64,000 bases of DNA from an uncultured Candidatus Melainabacteria bacterium (GCA_934700335.1 CAKUXM010000002.1:174685-238684); one strand, 5' to 3'. Positions 34,855 through 44,614 are shown, counted from the stretch's first letter. The notes: generated by a model not told the origin, from the sequence alone. Program-made: numbers and translations.

Positions 34855-37158
34855 ATGAAAATACATGCTATATCAAATCCAATAGTTCCAAAACGTAATG
34901 ATAACGTAAATTTTGGACGTAAATTAAAAGAAGAAGAAAAACCAGAATATTCCAAGACTATACACGATGCTCTGGATTATTTGGGTGTAAAAAATTTATC
35001 AATGATTGTACACGGCTCTAGTTTTCCGTCAGATAACCGTGATACAGCAATCGGTTCTCCATACTCTAAAGGCGCTGATAAATTTGTAGATTTTATTAAA
35101 ATGAATGGTTTTAATTCTGTTCAATTAGGACCTGGAGGTTCAATTGGCAAAAAAGATAACTCGCCATATATTTCAAAAGTATTTGCTAAAAATGAGTTGT
35201 TCATTGATTTAGAACCTTTAAAAACAAAAAAATATGCAAATATTTTAAGCGAAAAAACTTATAATAGCTTAACTACAAAAAACAAAGAAACAAAAGACAA
35301 AAACTACAATTACACAGATTTCAATAAAGCATTTAACAACTATGATGTAGCCTTAAAAGAAGCTTATGGAAACTTTAAAACAAAAGTTGAAGCAAAAGAC
35401 AAAGATGCTTTGAAATTAAACAAAGAATACCAAACATTCAAAGAAGAAAATAAAAATTGGGTTGAAAATGACGGCTTATTTAAAGTTCTGAAAAAGATGC
35501 ACAATGACAAAAATTTTGAAATTTGGAACTCAGTAGATAAGAATTTACCTCAAGGTTTAAAAGACGGCGACAAAGAGTCGCAAAGACGTTATAAAGAAAT
35601 CATGGCGAAACATGGTGAAGACATTGAACTTAATACATTTACTCAATTCTTAGCTGACAAACAGTTAAAAGATAACACAAAACACAGAAAAGAAATTGGA
35701 TTTAATTATATAGGTGATTTACTGGTAGGATTTAACGAAAGTGATGTGTGGGCTAACCAAAACGCATTTTTAAGCGGTTGGAAATTAGGTTGTCCATTCG
35801 GTGGTGTCGATAATTCACCTCAAACTTGGGGCATTCCAGTACTTGACCCTAAAAAATTATTGAACAAAGACGGTTCTTTAGGTGAAAGCGGTAAATTATT
35901 AAAAGAAAAAATCGCATATTCACTAAAAAATTATGACAACGTTAGAATTGACCACGCACTAGGTTTGGTTGACCCTTATATTTATAAGGAAAACACTGTT
36001 CATAAATCAGCAAACGGTGCAGTTCAACGTGATAAATTATGGGCAAACAATGTTTCTTATATGCATGACATTGACCCAGACGGAAACTTTAAACAAGTTT
36101 TAAGCAAGATTGTATTACCAACATTCAAAGAATTTGGCGTTGATAAAAACGAAGCTGTATGGGAAGACTTAGGCTCAACAACACCAGCATTTGATTGGGT
36201 ATATCATAATCAAGAAAACCTTCCAGGTATAACACAAACTCTTTGGAGTAGAGCAGAACACGCACCAAGAAAAGAAAATTGGAGTTTGGTTGTATCACAT
36301 GACTTTGAACCAGCAAGCGAAATGGTTCAAAAAGATTGGGTAAGAAATTCTGATGCGTGGAATGTTGATTACTTGTCAGGATACTTAAACCCTGATCCTG
36401 CAACATCTCAACGCAGAAATGATTATAAAAATGAAATTATTAATAGCAAACAAAGTCGTGTAGATTCTAAATTTACAGAATTATTTAGAGGTACAAAAAA
36501 CTTACAAATTATGTTCTCAGACTTTTTAGGTATTAATAAAACGTACAACGTAGGTGGTCAAGATAATAAAGATAACTGGAAATTACGTGTAGATAACGAT
36601 TTTGAAGACGATTATTATAGAAGTCTACAAGATGAAAATAGTTACGCATTAAACATGCCAGAAATCTTAGCGCAAGCTGTTAGAGCAAAATCCGGTATGG
36701 AAGTTGCAAAAATCAGTGGTGATACTTACAAAGCAAACGCTAAAAGAACAGAACTTGATAACAAGTTAAAACCTCTTTTAGAAAAACTTGATAGTTTCAA
36801 AGATATTTTAAAAGAAAAAGAAGTTGAAGATGTAAAAGTTAAATCAACTAAAAAAACAAAGAAAATGGCAGAATCAAAACCACAGGTTGAAACTACAGTT
36901 AAAGCAACTTCAACTGTATCAAACCCAATAGAAAATAAAAAAACAGAACAAAAACAAACAGAAGATAAAACATCATTAAACAAAGCAGGCGCAACATTAG
37001 GTATTGTTGTTGGAATGGCGGCTTTGTACAAAATAGGAAAAGCTATTGTTAATAAATTCAGACACAAAAAAGAAGAACAACAACCTCAACCGCAAGTGGC
37101 TGAACAACAAGAGTTTGTTCCAGAACACATTAAATTAAAAGTAAAAGTTGAAGCGTAA
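34855..37158 (+). CDS. malQ: GH77 4-alpha-glucanotransferase with N-terminal tag and C-terminal membrane tail
   Basis: GH77 enzymes (amylomaltase) rearrange alpha-1,4-glucans in glycogen/maltodextrin metabolism. The catalytic core has NSVQLGPGG, the nucleophile motif VRIDHALGL (Asp near residue 366), and WEDLGSTTP with the probable acid/base Glu near 435. Later parts include RAEHAPRKENWSLVVSHDFE. Unusual parts: a head ISNPIVPKRNDNVNFGRKL, a linker rich in Lys/Thr/Glu (about 665-710), then a hydrophobic helix AGATLGIVVGMAALYKIGKA (about 711-730) and a basic/Gln tail. No ribosome site is visible before the ATG. It may be membrane-anchored or exported. Confidence 0.85.
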   Translation: MKIHAISNPIVPKRNDNVNFGRKLKEEEKPEYSKTIHDALDYLGVKNLSMIVHGSSFPSDNRDTAIGSPYSKGADKFVDFIKMNGFNSVQLGPGGSIGKKDNSPYISKVFAKNELFIDLEPLKTKKYANILSEKTYNSLTTKNKETKDKNYNYTDFNKAFNNYDVALKEAYGNFKTKVEAKDKDALKLNKEYQTFKEENKNWVENDGLFKVLKKMHNDKNFEIWNSVDKNLPQGLKDGDKESQRRYKEIMAKHGEDIELNTFTQFLADKQLKDNTKHRKEIGFNYIGDLLVGFNESDVWANQNAFLSGWKLGCPFGGVDNSPQTWGIPVLDPKKLLNKDGSLGESGKLLKEKIAYSLKNYDNVRIDHALGLVDPYIYKENTVHKSANGAVQRDKLWANNVSYMHDIDPDGNFKQVLSKIVLPTFKEFGVDKNEAVWEDLGSTTPAFDWVYHNQENLPGITQTLWSRAEHAPRKENWSLVVSHDFEPASEMVQKDWVRNSDAWNVDYLSGYLNPDPATSQRRNDYKNEIINSKQSRVDSKFTELFRGTKNLQIMFSDFLGINKTYNVGGQDNKDNWKLRVDNDFEDDYYRSLQDENSYALNMPEILAQAVRAKSGMEVAKISGDTYKANAKRTELDNKLKPLLEKLDSFKDILKEKEVEDVKVKSTKKTKKMAESKPQVETTVKATSTVSNPIENKKTEQKQTEDKTSLNKAGATLGIVVGMAALYKIGKAIVNKFRHKKEEQQPQPQVAEQQEFVPEHIKLKVKVEA

Positions 37159-37180
37159 ACATTAAATAAACGAAGATAGA

Positions 37181-37212
37181 AAGACCGATATTAAAATATC
37201 GGTCTTTTTTTA
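37181..37212 (+). terminator. terminator after malQ
   Basis: AAGACCGATATT / AATATCGGTCTT hairpin followed by T7. Confidence 0.85.
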
Positions 37213-37237
37213 GATTAATAAAATTATTTATAATAGG

Positions 37238-37267
37238 CGAAAAGTCCAAGTAAACTTGGACTTTTCG
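37238..37267 (-). terminator. hairpin after the 37292-37672 gene
   Basis: A perfect 13-bp hairpin CGAAAAGTCCAAG / CTTGGACTTTTCG with a 4-nt loop, 25 nt beyond the stop on the minus strand. The T run is poor, so termination is probable but not certain. Confidence 0.55.
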
Positions 37268-37291
37268 TTTTATCTCATCTCTCTTAAAACT

Positions 37292-37672
37292 TTAATTTTC
37301 TCTTTTATCTCTTTTAATATTTGAAACTTTATAAACCAATTCTGCTTCTTTAGAAGGTTCAATATTTTCATCTTCAATATCGTAAATTCTATTCAAATCA
37401 CGAGCCCTCATCTTAGAATTAAGAACATTTGCGACATTAAGCATAGCTAAAGAACTCAATGTGGCATTGAGTTGAGCACTTCTATCAACGTAAGGCGAAT
37501 TATTCATTTGAGATTTTTTTTGTTCATCTTTATCTTTACGTTGTTGATAGTATTCGTTACCTTGACCTTGTTTATCATCTTGTAAAGATGCAGCCGTACC
37601 AGAAATATCACCGCTCTTAAAATTAAAAGCGCCGCCTATTCCATAAAAACCTGCTGCTCTATTATCTACCAT
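37292..37672 (-). CDS. small no-signal protein of unknown function
   Basis: Not recognised. The protein has 126 residues: a Gly/Phe-rich head (AAGFYGIGGAFNFKSGDISG), a Gln/Lys/Asp-rich disordered middle, a short helix with small residues (ATLSSLAMLNVANVLNSKMR), and a charged tail. No signal peptide or membrane helix. An exact HLR1-type repeat lies 94 nt upstream, which groups it with the proteins at 19.6 and 54.0 kb. Confidence 0.6.
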   Translation of the reverse strand: MVDNRAAGFYGIGGAFNFKSGDISGTAASLQDDKQGQGNEYYQQRKDKDEQKKSQMNNSPYVDRSAQLNATLSSLAMLNVANVLNSKMRARDLNRIYDIEDENIEPSKEAELVYKVSNIKRDKREN

Positions 37673-37765
37673 TTTTGACCTACTTAGTCTTTACCTACCG
37701 CATACTCTCTGTATGCATGTATATAACACCCCTAAAAATTTTTTTTGCTACCATGTTTTTTATGA

Positions 37766-37783
37766 TTTACAATTATTTACAAT
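37766..37783. promoter_or_regulatory. HLR1-type direct repeat (possible RpaB site)
   Basis: TTTACAAT-ta-TTTACAAT, an exact HLR1 consensus, 94 nt upstream of 37292-37672 and partly inside the 3' end of tsaC. The core 16 bases are the same as at 55761-55776. Confidence 0.55.
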
Positions 37784-38355
37784 TTAATTTTACCTTGACG
37801 GAAGATTACTGTTTCGTCATCAAAAACACCTGCAACAGTTGATGCAACACCTGATGCTTTGTTACCAAAATCTTCTACAACATAATCAACTTTTAGGTTG
37901 TAATCTCTTACAACATCTTCGTATGTTAAAGCAGGACTTTCGCCAGAGATATTTGCACTTGTCGTAGCAAGTACACGACCTGGAATAAAATCACAAAGTG
38001 CTTTAAAAGTAGCGTTTTTTGGAACTCTGATACCGATTGTATCCATATTTGTTGATAACCAGTTTGGAACTCTTTCACTTTTTTTCAAAACAAGAGTTAA
38101 AGCACCTGGAACATATTGGTTAATATATTCATCAGCTTTTGTAGGAACAGAATCAACATATTTTACCAAGTTATAAATTGAGTTTGACATTAAAACAAGA
38201 GGTTTTCTTTGGTCTCTTTTTTTTATTTCATAAATTCTTTTGCAACCACGTTCGCTTGTAGGCAAACAACCAATGCCCCAAACTGTATCTGTTACAAATG
38301 CAATAATACCGTCATTATTTAAAATTTTTATAATTTTGTCTTTTTCAAAAATCAT
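37777..38355 (-). CDS. tsaC: threonylcarbamoyl-AMP synthase (TsaC/Sua5/YrdC)
   Basis: This makes threonylcarbamoyl-AMP from threonine, bicarbonate and ATP for the t6A37 tRNA modification. The YrdC fold signatures are present: FVTDTVWGIGCLP (about 20-32), IYEIKKRDQRKPLVLM, and ATTSANISGESPALTYEDV. The length of 192 residues is the short TsaC type without the Sua5 domain. It overlaps the murJ stop by 4 nt, so it is translationally coupled. Confidence 0.92.
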   Translation of the reverse strand: MIFEKDKIIKILNNDGIIAFVTDTVWGIGCLPTSERGCKRIYEIKKRDQRKPLVLMSNSIYNLVKYVDSVPTKADEYINQYVPGALTLVLKKSERVPNWLSTNMDTIGIRVPKNATFKALCDFIPGRVLATTSANISGESPALTYEDVVRDYNLKVDYVVEDFGNKASGVASTVAGVFDDETVIFRQGKIKL

Positions 38356-39935
38356 TTTTTCGCCTTCACTAATCTATTTTTTAACTCTAATACGTATTCA
38401 TTTCTAAACAATAAATTTAGACCAACATAAATTATAATACAAACAAGACCAATTGTACAAATTTTTGTTATTTCTAAAAGTTGTTTTTGCATTTGTAATG
38501 TATCCATAAATAAAGCAATAGCAAGACAAACTACAAGTGTTATAATGCCGGCAATAACCATTTTCATAAAGTTTTTAAATAATGTTTTATAATCCATTTT
38601 AATTTGTTTAGAAATTAAAATTCCTAAAAGTACAGCATTAAAAAGAGTAACAAGAGAAGTTGAAAGAGTGATACCGGCAATACCCAGTCTTTTGACTAGT
38701 AGCATATTTAAAACTGCTTTTAACACAATAGAACTAAACGCCACGATAAATGGGGTTTTAGAATCATTAAACGAATAGAAAACTCTTGTAATAGAATCCC
38801 TAAATACGTACGGAATAATTGAAACAGACAAGAACCATAGGGCTTCTGTTACCATAAAAGTTGCATTGCTATCAAATGCACCTCTTTCAAAAATTAAAGC
38901 AACTGCATCTTGACCAACACAGATTATCCCAATAATAACTGGAATTGATGCTAATAATAGAACGCCAACTCCTTTGTTAAAATATGTTCTTATGCCGTCC
39001 CAATCTTTTTGACCAACGAGTTTTGAAAATACTGGAAATAAAGGAACTAAAAAGGCTGTAACAAGAATTCCTACTGGGAATTGAAAGATTCTGTTTGCAA
39101 ACCCAATCGCAGTCCACGCACCTTCTTCAAGTGATGATGCAAAGAACATATCTACGTAAATATGAATTTGACCAACTGTTGAACTCAAAACCGCTGGAAA
39201 TAATAATTCTAATATTGTTTTAAAGTTTGGATTATTAAAAAATTCAAAATTAGGTTTAAAATTAAAACCTAGTTTGATAACCTTTGGTAATTGCAATAAC
39301 AACTGACAACAAGCACCTACCATTGTTGCGCCGGCTAGTATATAACCCGTCTTATCACCGCCTGTTACCATTAATGCACCAATGATTACAAAGCTAACCA
39401 TCATTGGAGAAAGGTTTGGTATTAAAAATTCATTGTAAGTTACCAAAATTCCATACATAATACCTACCAGTCCGCCGATTAGTATTGTAGGAGCCATTAA
39501 TTTTAAATGGTTTGATGCTAAATGTATCAATTCCACATTGTTATCGCCTGATATTATTATAGACATTATTTGTTGTGAAAATACGAAAAATAAAATTGAT
39601 AAAAATAAGAAAAAGATAAAACTTGCAGTAACAAAAGTATTAAACAATCTCTTTGCATTTTCAGGAGCTTTAACATTGAAATTTGGAATAATCTTTGAAA
39701 AAACTGCAACAGTAGAACTATGGAAAGGTCCACCAACTCCGCCTAAAAGAATTACTGCAAGTGCCGGAATTTGATACGCATAAAAATAAGCATCAGAAAC
39801 AGTTGAAGCACCATAATAATTCGCTACAATGATATCTCTTATAAAACCTAATGCTTTACTAAAAACAGTAACCACAGCTATTATCCAAGCTGCTTTTAAA
39901 ATAGTTGTTGTTGTTGTTTTTGATTCGCTATTCAT
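38352..39935 (-). CDS. murJ: lipid II flippase MurJ
   Basis: MurJ moves lipid II across the inner membrane for peptidoglycan synthesis. About 14 hydrophobic helices and the MviN segment ALGFIRDIIVANYYGASTVS near the N terminus are seen; later parts include FANRIFQFPVGILVTAFLVP. With the ATG at 39935 it has 527 residues; a GTG two codons earlier (39941) is an alternative. It sits between tsaC and a SpoIID-domain protein. Confidence 0.93.
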   Translation of the reverse strand: MNSESKTTTTTILKAAWIIAVVTVFSKALGFIRDIIVANYYGASTVSDAYFYAYQIPALAVILLGGVGGPFHSSTVAVFSKIIPNFNVKAPENAKRLFNTFVTASFIFFLFLSILFFVFSQQIMSIIISGDNNVELIHLASNHLKLMAPTILIGGLVGIMYGILVTYNEFLIPNLSPMMVSFVIIGALMVTGGDKTGYILAGATMVGACCQLLLQLPKVIKLGFNFKPNFEFFNNPNFKTILELLFPAVLSSTVGQIHIYVDMFFASSLEEGAWTAIGFANRIFQFPVGILVTAFLVPLFPVFSKLVGQKDWDGIRTYFNKGVGVLLLASIPVIIGIICVGQDAVALIFERGAFDSNATFMVTEALWFLSVSIIPYVFRDSITRVFYSFNDSKTPFIVAFSSIVLKAVLNMLLVKRLGIAGITLSTSLVTLFNAVLLGILISKQIKMDYKTLFKNFMKMVIAGIITLVVCLAIALFMDTLQMQKQLLEITKICTIGLVCIIIYVGLNLLFRNEYVLELKNRLVKAKK

Positions 39936-41586
39936 CTTCACCTGTTAGTTCAACATAAGCTCTTAAAGCTTTTCCCGTACCTTCATCATTTGGATAAGAA
40001 TATGTAATCACATTTTCACCCTTTTTCAAATATTTTGAAATATCTACGGCATCAAATTTATGAGAAGGTAATAGATGTTTTTCCAACAAAATCATAACAT
40101 CTTTACCATTTATATTAACTAGAATTTTGCCAATTTGATATTTATTATTTATAACCAATCTTGCGCTTTTTTGGTTAACGAAAAACTTTTGAGTAACAGA
40201 TTTTTGTTCAGGAGAGTTAGAGATAATAATAGGCATTGTTGCAAGTGAAATATCTGTATAATAATGTCTTAAAATTTGAGAATATGATTTTTTCAAATCT
40301 GTAGCCATATAACCAGCACCGTATTGGCTCATACCAACCCCATGACCAAAACCGCCACCATAAGCTGTTATTGTATCAAGCTCTTTTTTAGTAAATAAAC
40401 CTTCACTGTATGTTTTTTCAAAATAAACATTTGCAGAAGGTAAAGCTTTTCCGTCTTTTGTAAATATTCTTCTAATAACTAATTCTCTTGTAACTTTGTA
40501 TTTGTTGTTTTTAAACACAATTTCCATTTCAATAATTTTTCCAGAAATACCGTGTTTTTTAACAACAATATCTTGCAAACCTTTTGGAGTTTTTACGTCT
40601 TTATTATCAGGAGTAACATAAGCTGAATTTGCAGGTTTAACAAGGTTTTTAGCCAAAATTTCTTCTAACTCATCACGAGACCAATCTCTTGTCCAACGGA
40701 ATAGTGGAGATTTGCAGTCATAAAGACCTTTTGGAGCGTTCATATAGAACTCTTTAACATCTTCTTGAGTACGCAAAGGTTTAATATTAGGATTGTCTGG
40801 AACAGCTACTAGATAAGGTTTTGTAACCTTTTTTGCATCACCATAAACATTATCATAATATTCTGTATATCCACCTGCGGTTGAAGAATATTGAGCTAAA
40901 ATCAATTCCCAATCATAAAGTGCTACAATACCTTGAGTTTCTGCAATTGCCTGATTAGAAAGAGATTTTTCTGTATTTGCGCCAAAATAAACTTGGCTTG
41001 CGACACTATCGTTTACGTCAAATTCTTTGTATGCTTTTGTTCTTGGTGATAATACATAATTTCTTGCTGCAACAGTTTGAGCTTTTAAAGCCTGTAAACC
41101 AAAACTTACTGGCATTTCATTCGGCACTACTCCTCGTAGATATTCTTCCAAATCAATTACATTTACCAAATAAAATCTATCTTTTTTCTTATCTGATTTT
41201 ATAATTTCAAATTGTCCTCTATAATAGGCTTGTTTTCCAGCTCTTTTTAATCCATTTATTCCTATCCAGCCCGTAGGTGATACAATTAAAAGATTTTGTT
41301 CTGTCTTTAGAGGTTTTTTCATTTCTTCTGTTAAAATAGTATATTTGCCATCTTTCAATGTTATTTGAAAGTTAGTTTCTCTATCTAACTTAAGAAGTTC
41401 TTTTTTTGTATCTTTTTCGTAAACATAGACAGTACTTAGTGCAAATAAAGTCATATCAGAATAATCAAGAGATGAAAAACTTTGATTGCTAATACCAACA
41501 CGAACCGTTTGAGCTTGTACACAAAGGTTTGAGAAGAAAAATGCAATTGTTAAAATTAATATTCCTAAGAATTTTTTAATTCCCAA
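39928..41586 (-). CDS. SpoIID/LytB-domain secreted protein
   Basis: SpoIID-type proteins are peptidoglycan lytic transglycosylases or amidase enhancers. The start is TTG at 41586, inside the end of cysS, with AAGGAAGG at good spacing. The signal peptide is residues 1-25 (ending NLCVQA). The SpoIID core shows YLRGVVPNEMPVSFGLQALK with the likely catalytic Glu, AQTVAARNYV, and near the end HGVGMSQYGAGYMA. About 100 extra beta-rich residues follow the core. The pairing with murJ suggests wall remodelling; the organism need not sporulate. Confidence 0.85.
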   Translation of the reverse strand: MGIKKFLGILILTIAFFFSNLCVQAQTVRVGISNQSFSSLDYSDMTLFALSTVYVYEKDTKKELLKLDRETNFQITLKDGKYTILTEEMKKPLKTEQNLLIVSPTGWIGINGLKRAGKQAYYRGQFEIIKSDKKKDRFYLVNVIDLEEYLRGVVPNEMPVSFGLQALKAQTVAARNYVLSPRTKAYKEFDVNDSVASQVYFGANTEKSLSNQAIAETQGIVALYDWELILAQYSSTAGGYTEYYDNVYGDAKKVTKPYLVAVPDNPNIKPLRTQEDVKEFYMNAPKGLYDCKSPLFRWTRDWSRDELEEILAKNLVKPANSAYVTPDNKDVKTPKGLQDIVVKKHGISGKIIEMEIVFKNNKYKVTRELVIRRIFTKDGKALPSANVYFEKTYSEGLFTKKELDTITAYGGGFGHGVGMSQYGAGYMATDLKKSYSQILRHYYTDISLATMPIIISNSPEQKSVTQKFFVNQKSARLVINNKYQIGKILVNINGKDVMILLEKHLLPSHKFDAVDISKYLKKGENVITYSYPNDEGTGKALRAYVELTGEDE

Positions 41587-42947
41587 ATTGTACCTTCCTT
41601 TGAATCCTTTAAAATAATCCCAACTTCATCACATGCCAAACGGATTTTGTCCGCTAAATCCCAGTTTTTTTCTTCTCTTGCAGTTTTTCTAAGAGAAATC
41701 AATTCGTCCATTGATGAAAGATTTTCACCTAGTTTTGAAGAAATTTCTGAAACTTTTTCTGCTAACTCTTCATCAGAAAGAGTTGTCTTTGTCATATTGA
41801 AACCAAGTGTTTCAGCTAATTTAACCAATAATGTGTAAGCGTATGGAACATCTTTATTAGCCTTGTTTACTAAATCAAATAGAACAGCTAACGCTTTTGA
41901 TGTGTTCAAATCATCGTCCATAGCTTCAACGAATTGTTTGTATTCTTCAAATTGAGTCAAATCAAGAGTTTCATCAATTTTTGTAGCTTTTGCATTCATT
42001 AATCTTTTTACACCATTTGATGCTGAAGTTAAAACTTCATCAGAGAATTCAACTGGCATACGATAATGGTTTGTTAAGATGAATAATCTTATTGTGTTTG
42101 CATCATAAGATTTTAATAATTCATCAATAGTTAAGAAATTGCCTAATGATTTTGACATTTTTTCATTGTTGATTGTTACAAAACCGTTGTGTAACCAGTA
42201 ATTTACGAATTTGCAACCATTTGCACATTCAGATTGTGCAATTTCGTTTTCGTGGTGAGGGAAGATTAAATCAGCACCACCAGCGTGGATATCAATAGTT
42301 TTACCTAAATATTTTCTACTCATAGCAGAACATTCGATATGCCAACCAGGACGACCAACACCCCAAGGAGAGTTGTAACCGAATTTTTCATCTTTTTTCC
42401 ATAATGCAAAATCAAGTGGGTCTTCTTTTAAATCACCAACTTCAACTCTTGCACCGCTTTCTAGTTGGTCAATAGGTTGTTTTGAAAGCATACCATAGTT
42501 TTTGAATTTTTTAACTCTGAAATATACATCTCCACCAGCTTCGTACGCATAACCATTTTTGATTAAGTCTTTTACGATAGAAATCATTTCACCAAGAGTT
42601 TTTGTAGCAAATGGTTCAATGTCTGGTTTTAGAGTATTTAAAGCCTTCATACTGTTTTCAAAAGCTTTGTACCAATATTTTGAAACTTCTTCTGGAGTTT
42701 TATTTTCTTTTTCAGCTTTTTTAAGAATTTTGTCATCAACGTCAGTAACATTACGGCAATAAGTAACGTCATAACCTTTAAATTTTAAATATCTGTATAA
42801 AACGTCCCAAGTAATATAACAACGAGCGTGTCCTAAGTGAGCATTGTCGTATACTGTAGGTCCACAAACGTACATTTTAACTTTGTTTGGCTCAATTGTG
42901 TTAAATTCTTCTGTCTTGTCAGTAAATGTGTTATGTAATTTTAGCAT
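41565..42947 (-). CDS. cysS: cysteinyl-tRNA synthetase
   Basis: A class I synthetase charging tRNA-Cys. The HIGH motif is AHLGHARC and the KMSKS motif is KMSKSLGN. Zinc ligands fit C28 (MYVCGPTVYD), the Cys of ECSAMSRKYLG, and HHENEIAQSECA. The length of 460 residues is normal. AAGGA lies before the ATG. Its stop overlaps the start of the SpoIID gene by 22 nt. Confidence 0.97.
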   Translation of the reverse strand: MLKLHNTFTDKTEEFNTIEPNKVKMYVCGPTVYDNAHLGHARCYITWDVLYRYLKFKGYDVTYCRNVTDVDDKILKKAEKENKTPEEVSKYWYKAFENSMKALNTLKPDIEPFATKTLGEMISIVKDLIKNGYAYEAGGDVYFRVKKFKNYGMLSKQPIDQLESGARVEVGDLKEDPLDFALWKKDEKFGYNSPWGVGRPGWHIECSAMSRKYLGKTIDIHAGGADLIFPHHENEIAQSECANGCKFVNYWLHNGFVTINNEKMSKSLGNFLTIDELLKSYDANTIRLFILTNHYRMPVEFSDEVLTSASNGVKRLMNAKATKIDETLDLTQFEEYKQFVEAMDDDLNTSKALAVLFDLVNKANKDVPYAYTLLVKLAETLGFNMTKTTLSDEELAEKVSEISSKLGENLSSMDELISLRKTAREEKNWDLADKIRLACDEVGIILKDSKEGTIWELKNS

Positions 42948-43005
42948 ATCTAATTCCTTTTTCTTTTATTTTACAACAAAAAAAGAAATTAAAATGCCCA
43001 CAAGG

Positions 43006-43320
43006 TTAATTATTACAAATACCACTATCGATACAAAAATCATTATTTATTTGCATTTTTACAGTTGGTAAATAATTTGTTAGCAATATCCATACTAGTA
43101 AAACTAAGAAAATTGTTAGTTTGTATTTAAAATTTATTTTGATAAACGATAAAAACCAAGTTAAAATTACCGTAATAATTGAAAAAATTGAGTAGATAAT
43201 AACTTGCATATTAATCATCGCAGATATTTTAGAACCTGTAATTACAATATACAGAACACCAAAAATAAATAATGACACCAATATACAAAAAATAAATTTT
43301 ATAATGTTCTTTATTATCAT
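43006..43320 (-). CDS. small membrane protein with C-terminal CxxxGIC motif
   Basis: Not recognised. It has 104 residues with three hydrophobic helices and a C-terminal tail LPTVKMQINNDFCIDSGICN. The protein at 44261-44614 ends in a matching tail (LPT..., VCVEMGICN), so the two are paralogues. The paired cysteines may form a disulfide on the outer face. Part of a cassette of small membrane proteins left of a MuF-domain gene. Confidence 0.55.
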   Translation of the reverse strand: MIIKNIIKFIFCILVSLFIFGVLYIVITGSKISAMINMQVIIYSIFSIITVILTWFLSFIKINFKYKLTIFLVLLVWILLTNYLPTVKMQINNDFCIDSGICNN

Positions 43321-43372
43321 AATTTTATTTTATAACAAAGATTTAGCTAATATTTTATGCTACCATAAGGTT

Positions 43373-43873
43373 ATGAAAAAATTTATTATTACAATATCTA
43401 TAATATTTATTAATTGTATTTCTGCAAATGCGGAATATAAGCCAATTCCTATGGATTTAAGTCTTCAATACAAGACTGAAATAGAACAAATTATTGATGA
43501 AAATTATTCTCAAATTTTAAATGATATTGATAGTAATGTAAAAAAGGCAACAGTTTACTACGATAAGATACTAAAATATGGGTTTAATATTGAAGATTAT
43601 ATTAATTTAACACAAATTTCTGAAACTTGTATACCTTCAACCGATTTAAAATTATACGAGACTTTAATGAAAATAACGCAAGAAAAATATCTAGGTCTAA
43701 AATACACACCAATTGAAACAGATTCAACAAACCCTATGGATAAAATTTTAATGCCATATTTTTTAGACAATAATATCAACACAAAAAAATTGTCAAAAAT
43801 AGTCCGCTACCAACATAAAAAATCTAAAACTGTTGAGAGATATATCAAAAAGGCAGAAAATTTGCGTAAATAA
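43373..43873 (+). CDS. secreted hypothetical protein
   Basis: I start it at the ATG at 43373, which has AAGG upstream and opens a signal peptide (MKKFIITISIIFINCISANA); the frame extending back to 43304 is upstream of the likely promoter (TATGCT at 43356). The mature part (~146 residues) is charged and helical and ends in a lysine-rich stretch. No domain recognised. Confidence 0.55.
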   Translation: MKKFIITISIIFINCISANAEYKPIPMDLSLQYKTEIEQIIDENYSQILNDIDSNVKKATVYYDKILKYGFNIEDYINLTQISETCIPSTDLKLYETLMKITQEKYLGLKYTPIETDSTNPMDKILMPYFLDNNINTKKLSKIVRYQHKKSKTVERYIKKAENLRK

Positions 43874-43921
43874 AATTTGAGAAGACTGACAAAAACCTCT
43901 AAAAATAACCTCTAGTTGTAG

Positions 43922-43927
43922 TATAAT
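43922..43927 (+). promoter_or_regulatory. -10 box, leaderless start
   Basis: TATAAT ends 6 bp before the ATG at 43934, so the transcript would start at or next to the start codon. No ribosome site lies between. Confidence 0.45.
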
Positions 43928-43933
43928 ACACTT

Positions 43934-44260
43934 ATGCTAAATAAAACCGATAAAACATTTATAGTATCAGCAATAGTATTTATTGTTTCATTGTTAGCAC
44001 CAATACTTTCGCTAATTATTTTAGATTTAATACCTGCAGAAAGTTATCGCTACTTATATTTTACTTTTATATTATCTTTAATACTTTATCTTGTATTTAT
44101 CCCTATAAGTTATATTATCCAAGTTATTACTCTTGTCTTAAAACTCCTTGCAAAAAATAAAAACAAAAAAGATTGGATAATAATATCAATAAATTTCGGT
44201 TTTGTATTAATTTTTAGTTTTATAATACTCTGCCTTATTGGGCTTGCGATTGCGCTGTAA
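43934..44260 (+). CDS. small membrane protein, three helices
   Basis: Not recognised. It has 108 residues with hydrophobic segments at about 10-31, 40-70 and 84-108. Its stop abuts the stop of the convergent paralogue at 44261. It probably starts on a leaderless mRNA (see the -10 box at 43922). Part of the small-membrane-protein cassette. Confidence 0.5.
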   Translation: MLNKTDKTFIVSAIVFIVSLLAPILSLIILDLIPAESYRYLYFTFILSLILYLVFIPISYIIQVITLVLKLLAKNKNKKDWIIISINFGFVLIFSFIILCLIGLAIAL

Positions 44261-44614
44261 TCAATCCTTGTTTGATTTATTACAAATACCCATTTCAACA
44301 CATACTTGATTTTCAAGTATTTTATCTATTGTCGGAAGATATAAAGTAACTTTAAAATAAAATATTTGCAAGATTATTAAAGCCAACAATAAAACAGTTT
44401 TTAGTCCAAGTGAATAATTTTTTATTAATATTGTTAAAAACAATCCAAATAATACTATGACTCCAAATAAAAATAACAGGACTTGAATATCAAATAAATT
44501 TGAATATATTGCATGCAATAATATCATGCCAGCGTGAAATACCAATATACAAAAACCTAATATACAAAAGATATTTAACAAGATAAAACTAGGTATTTTA
44601 ATGTAATCCTTCAT
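44261..44614 (-). CDS. small membrane protein with C-terminal CxxxGIC motif, paralogue
   Basis: It has 117 residues with three hydrophobic segments. The tail LPTIDKILENQVCVEMGICN parallels that of 43006-43320. The arrangement in both is helices, then LPT, then a tail with two cysteines. Unknown function; candidates include immunity or envelope-stress proteins. Support is only positional. Confidence 0.5.
   Translation of the reverse strand: MKDYIKIPSFILLNIFCILGFCILVFHAGMILLHAIYSNLFDIQVLLFLFGVIVLFGLFLTILIKNYSLGLKTVLLLALIILQIFYFKVTLYLPTIDKILENQVCVEMGICNKSNKD

Noticed and set aside
42948..43005. T-box or other riboswitch before cysS or other biosynthetic genes
   Set aside because: Leaders are too short and no conserved riboswitch core was seen anywhere in the window.
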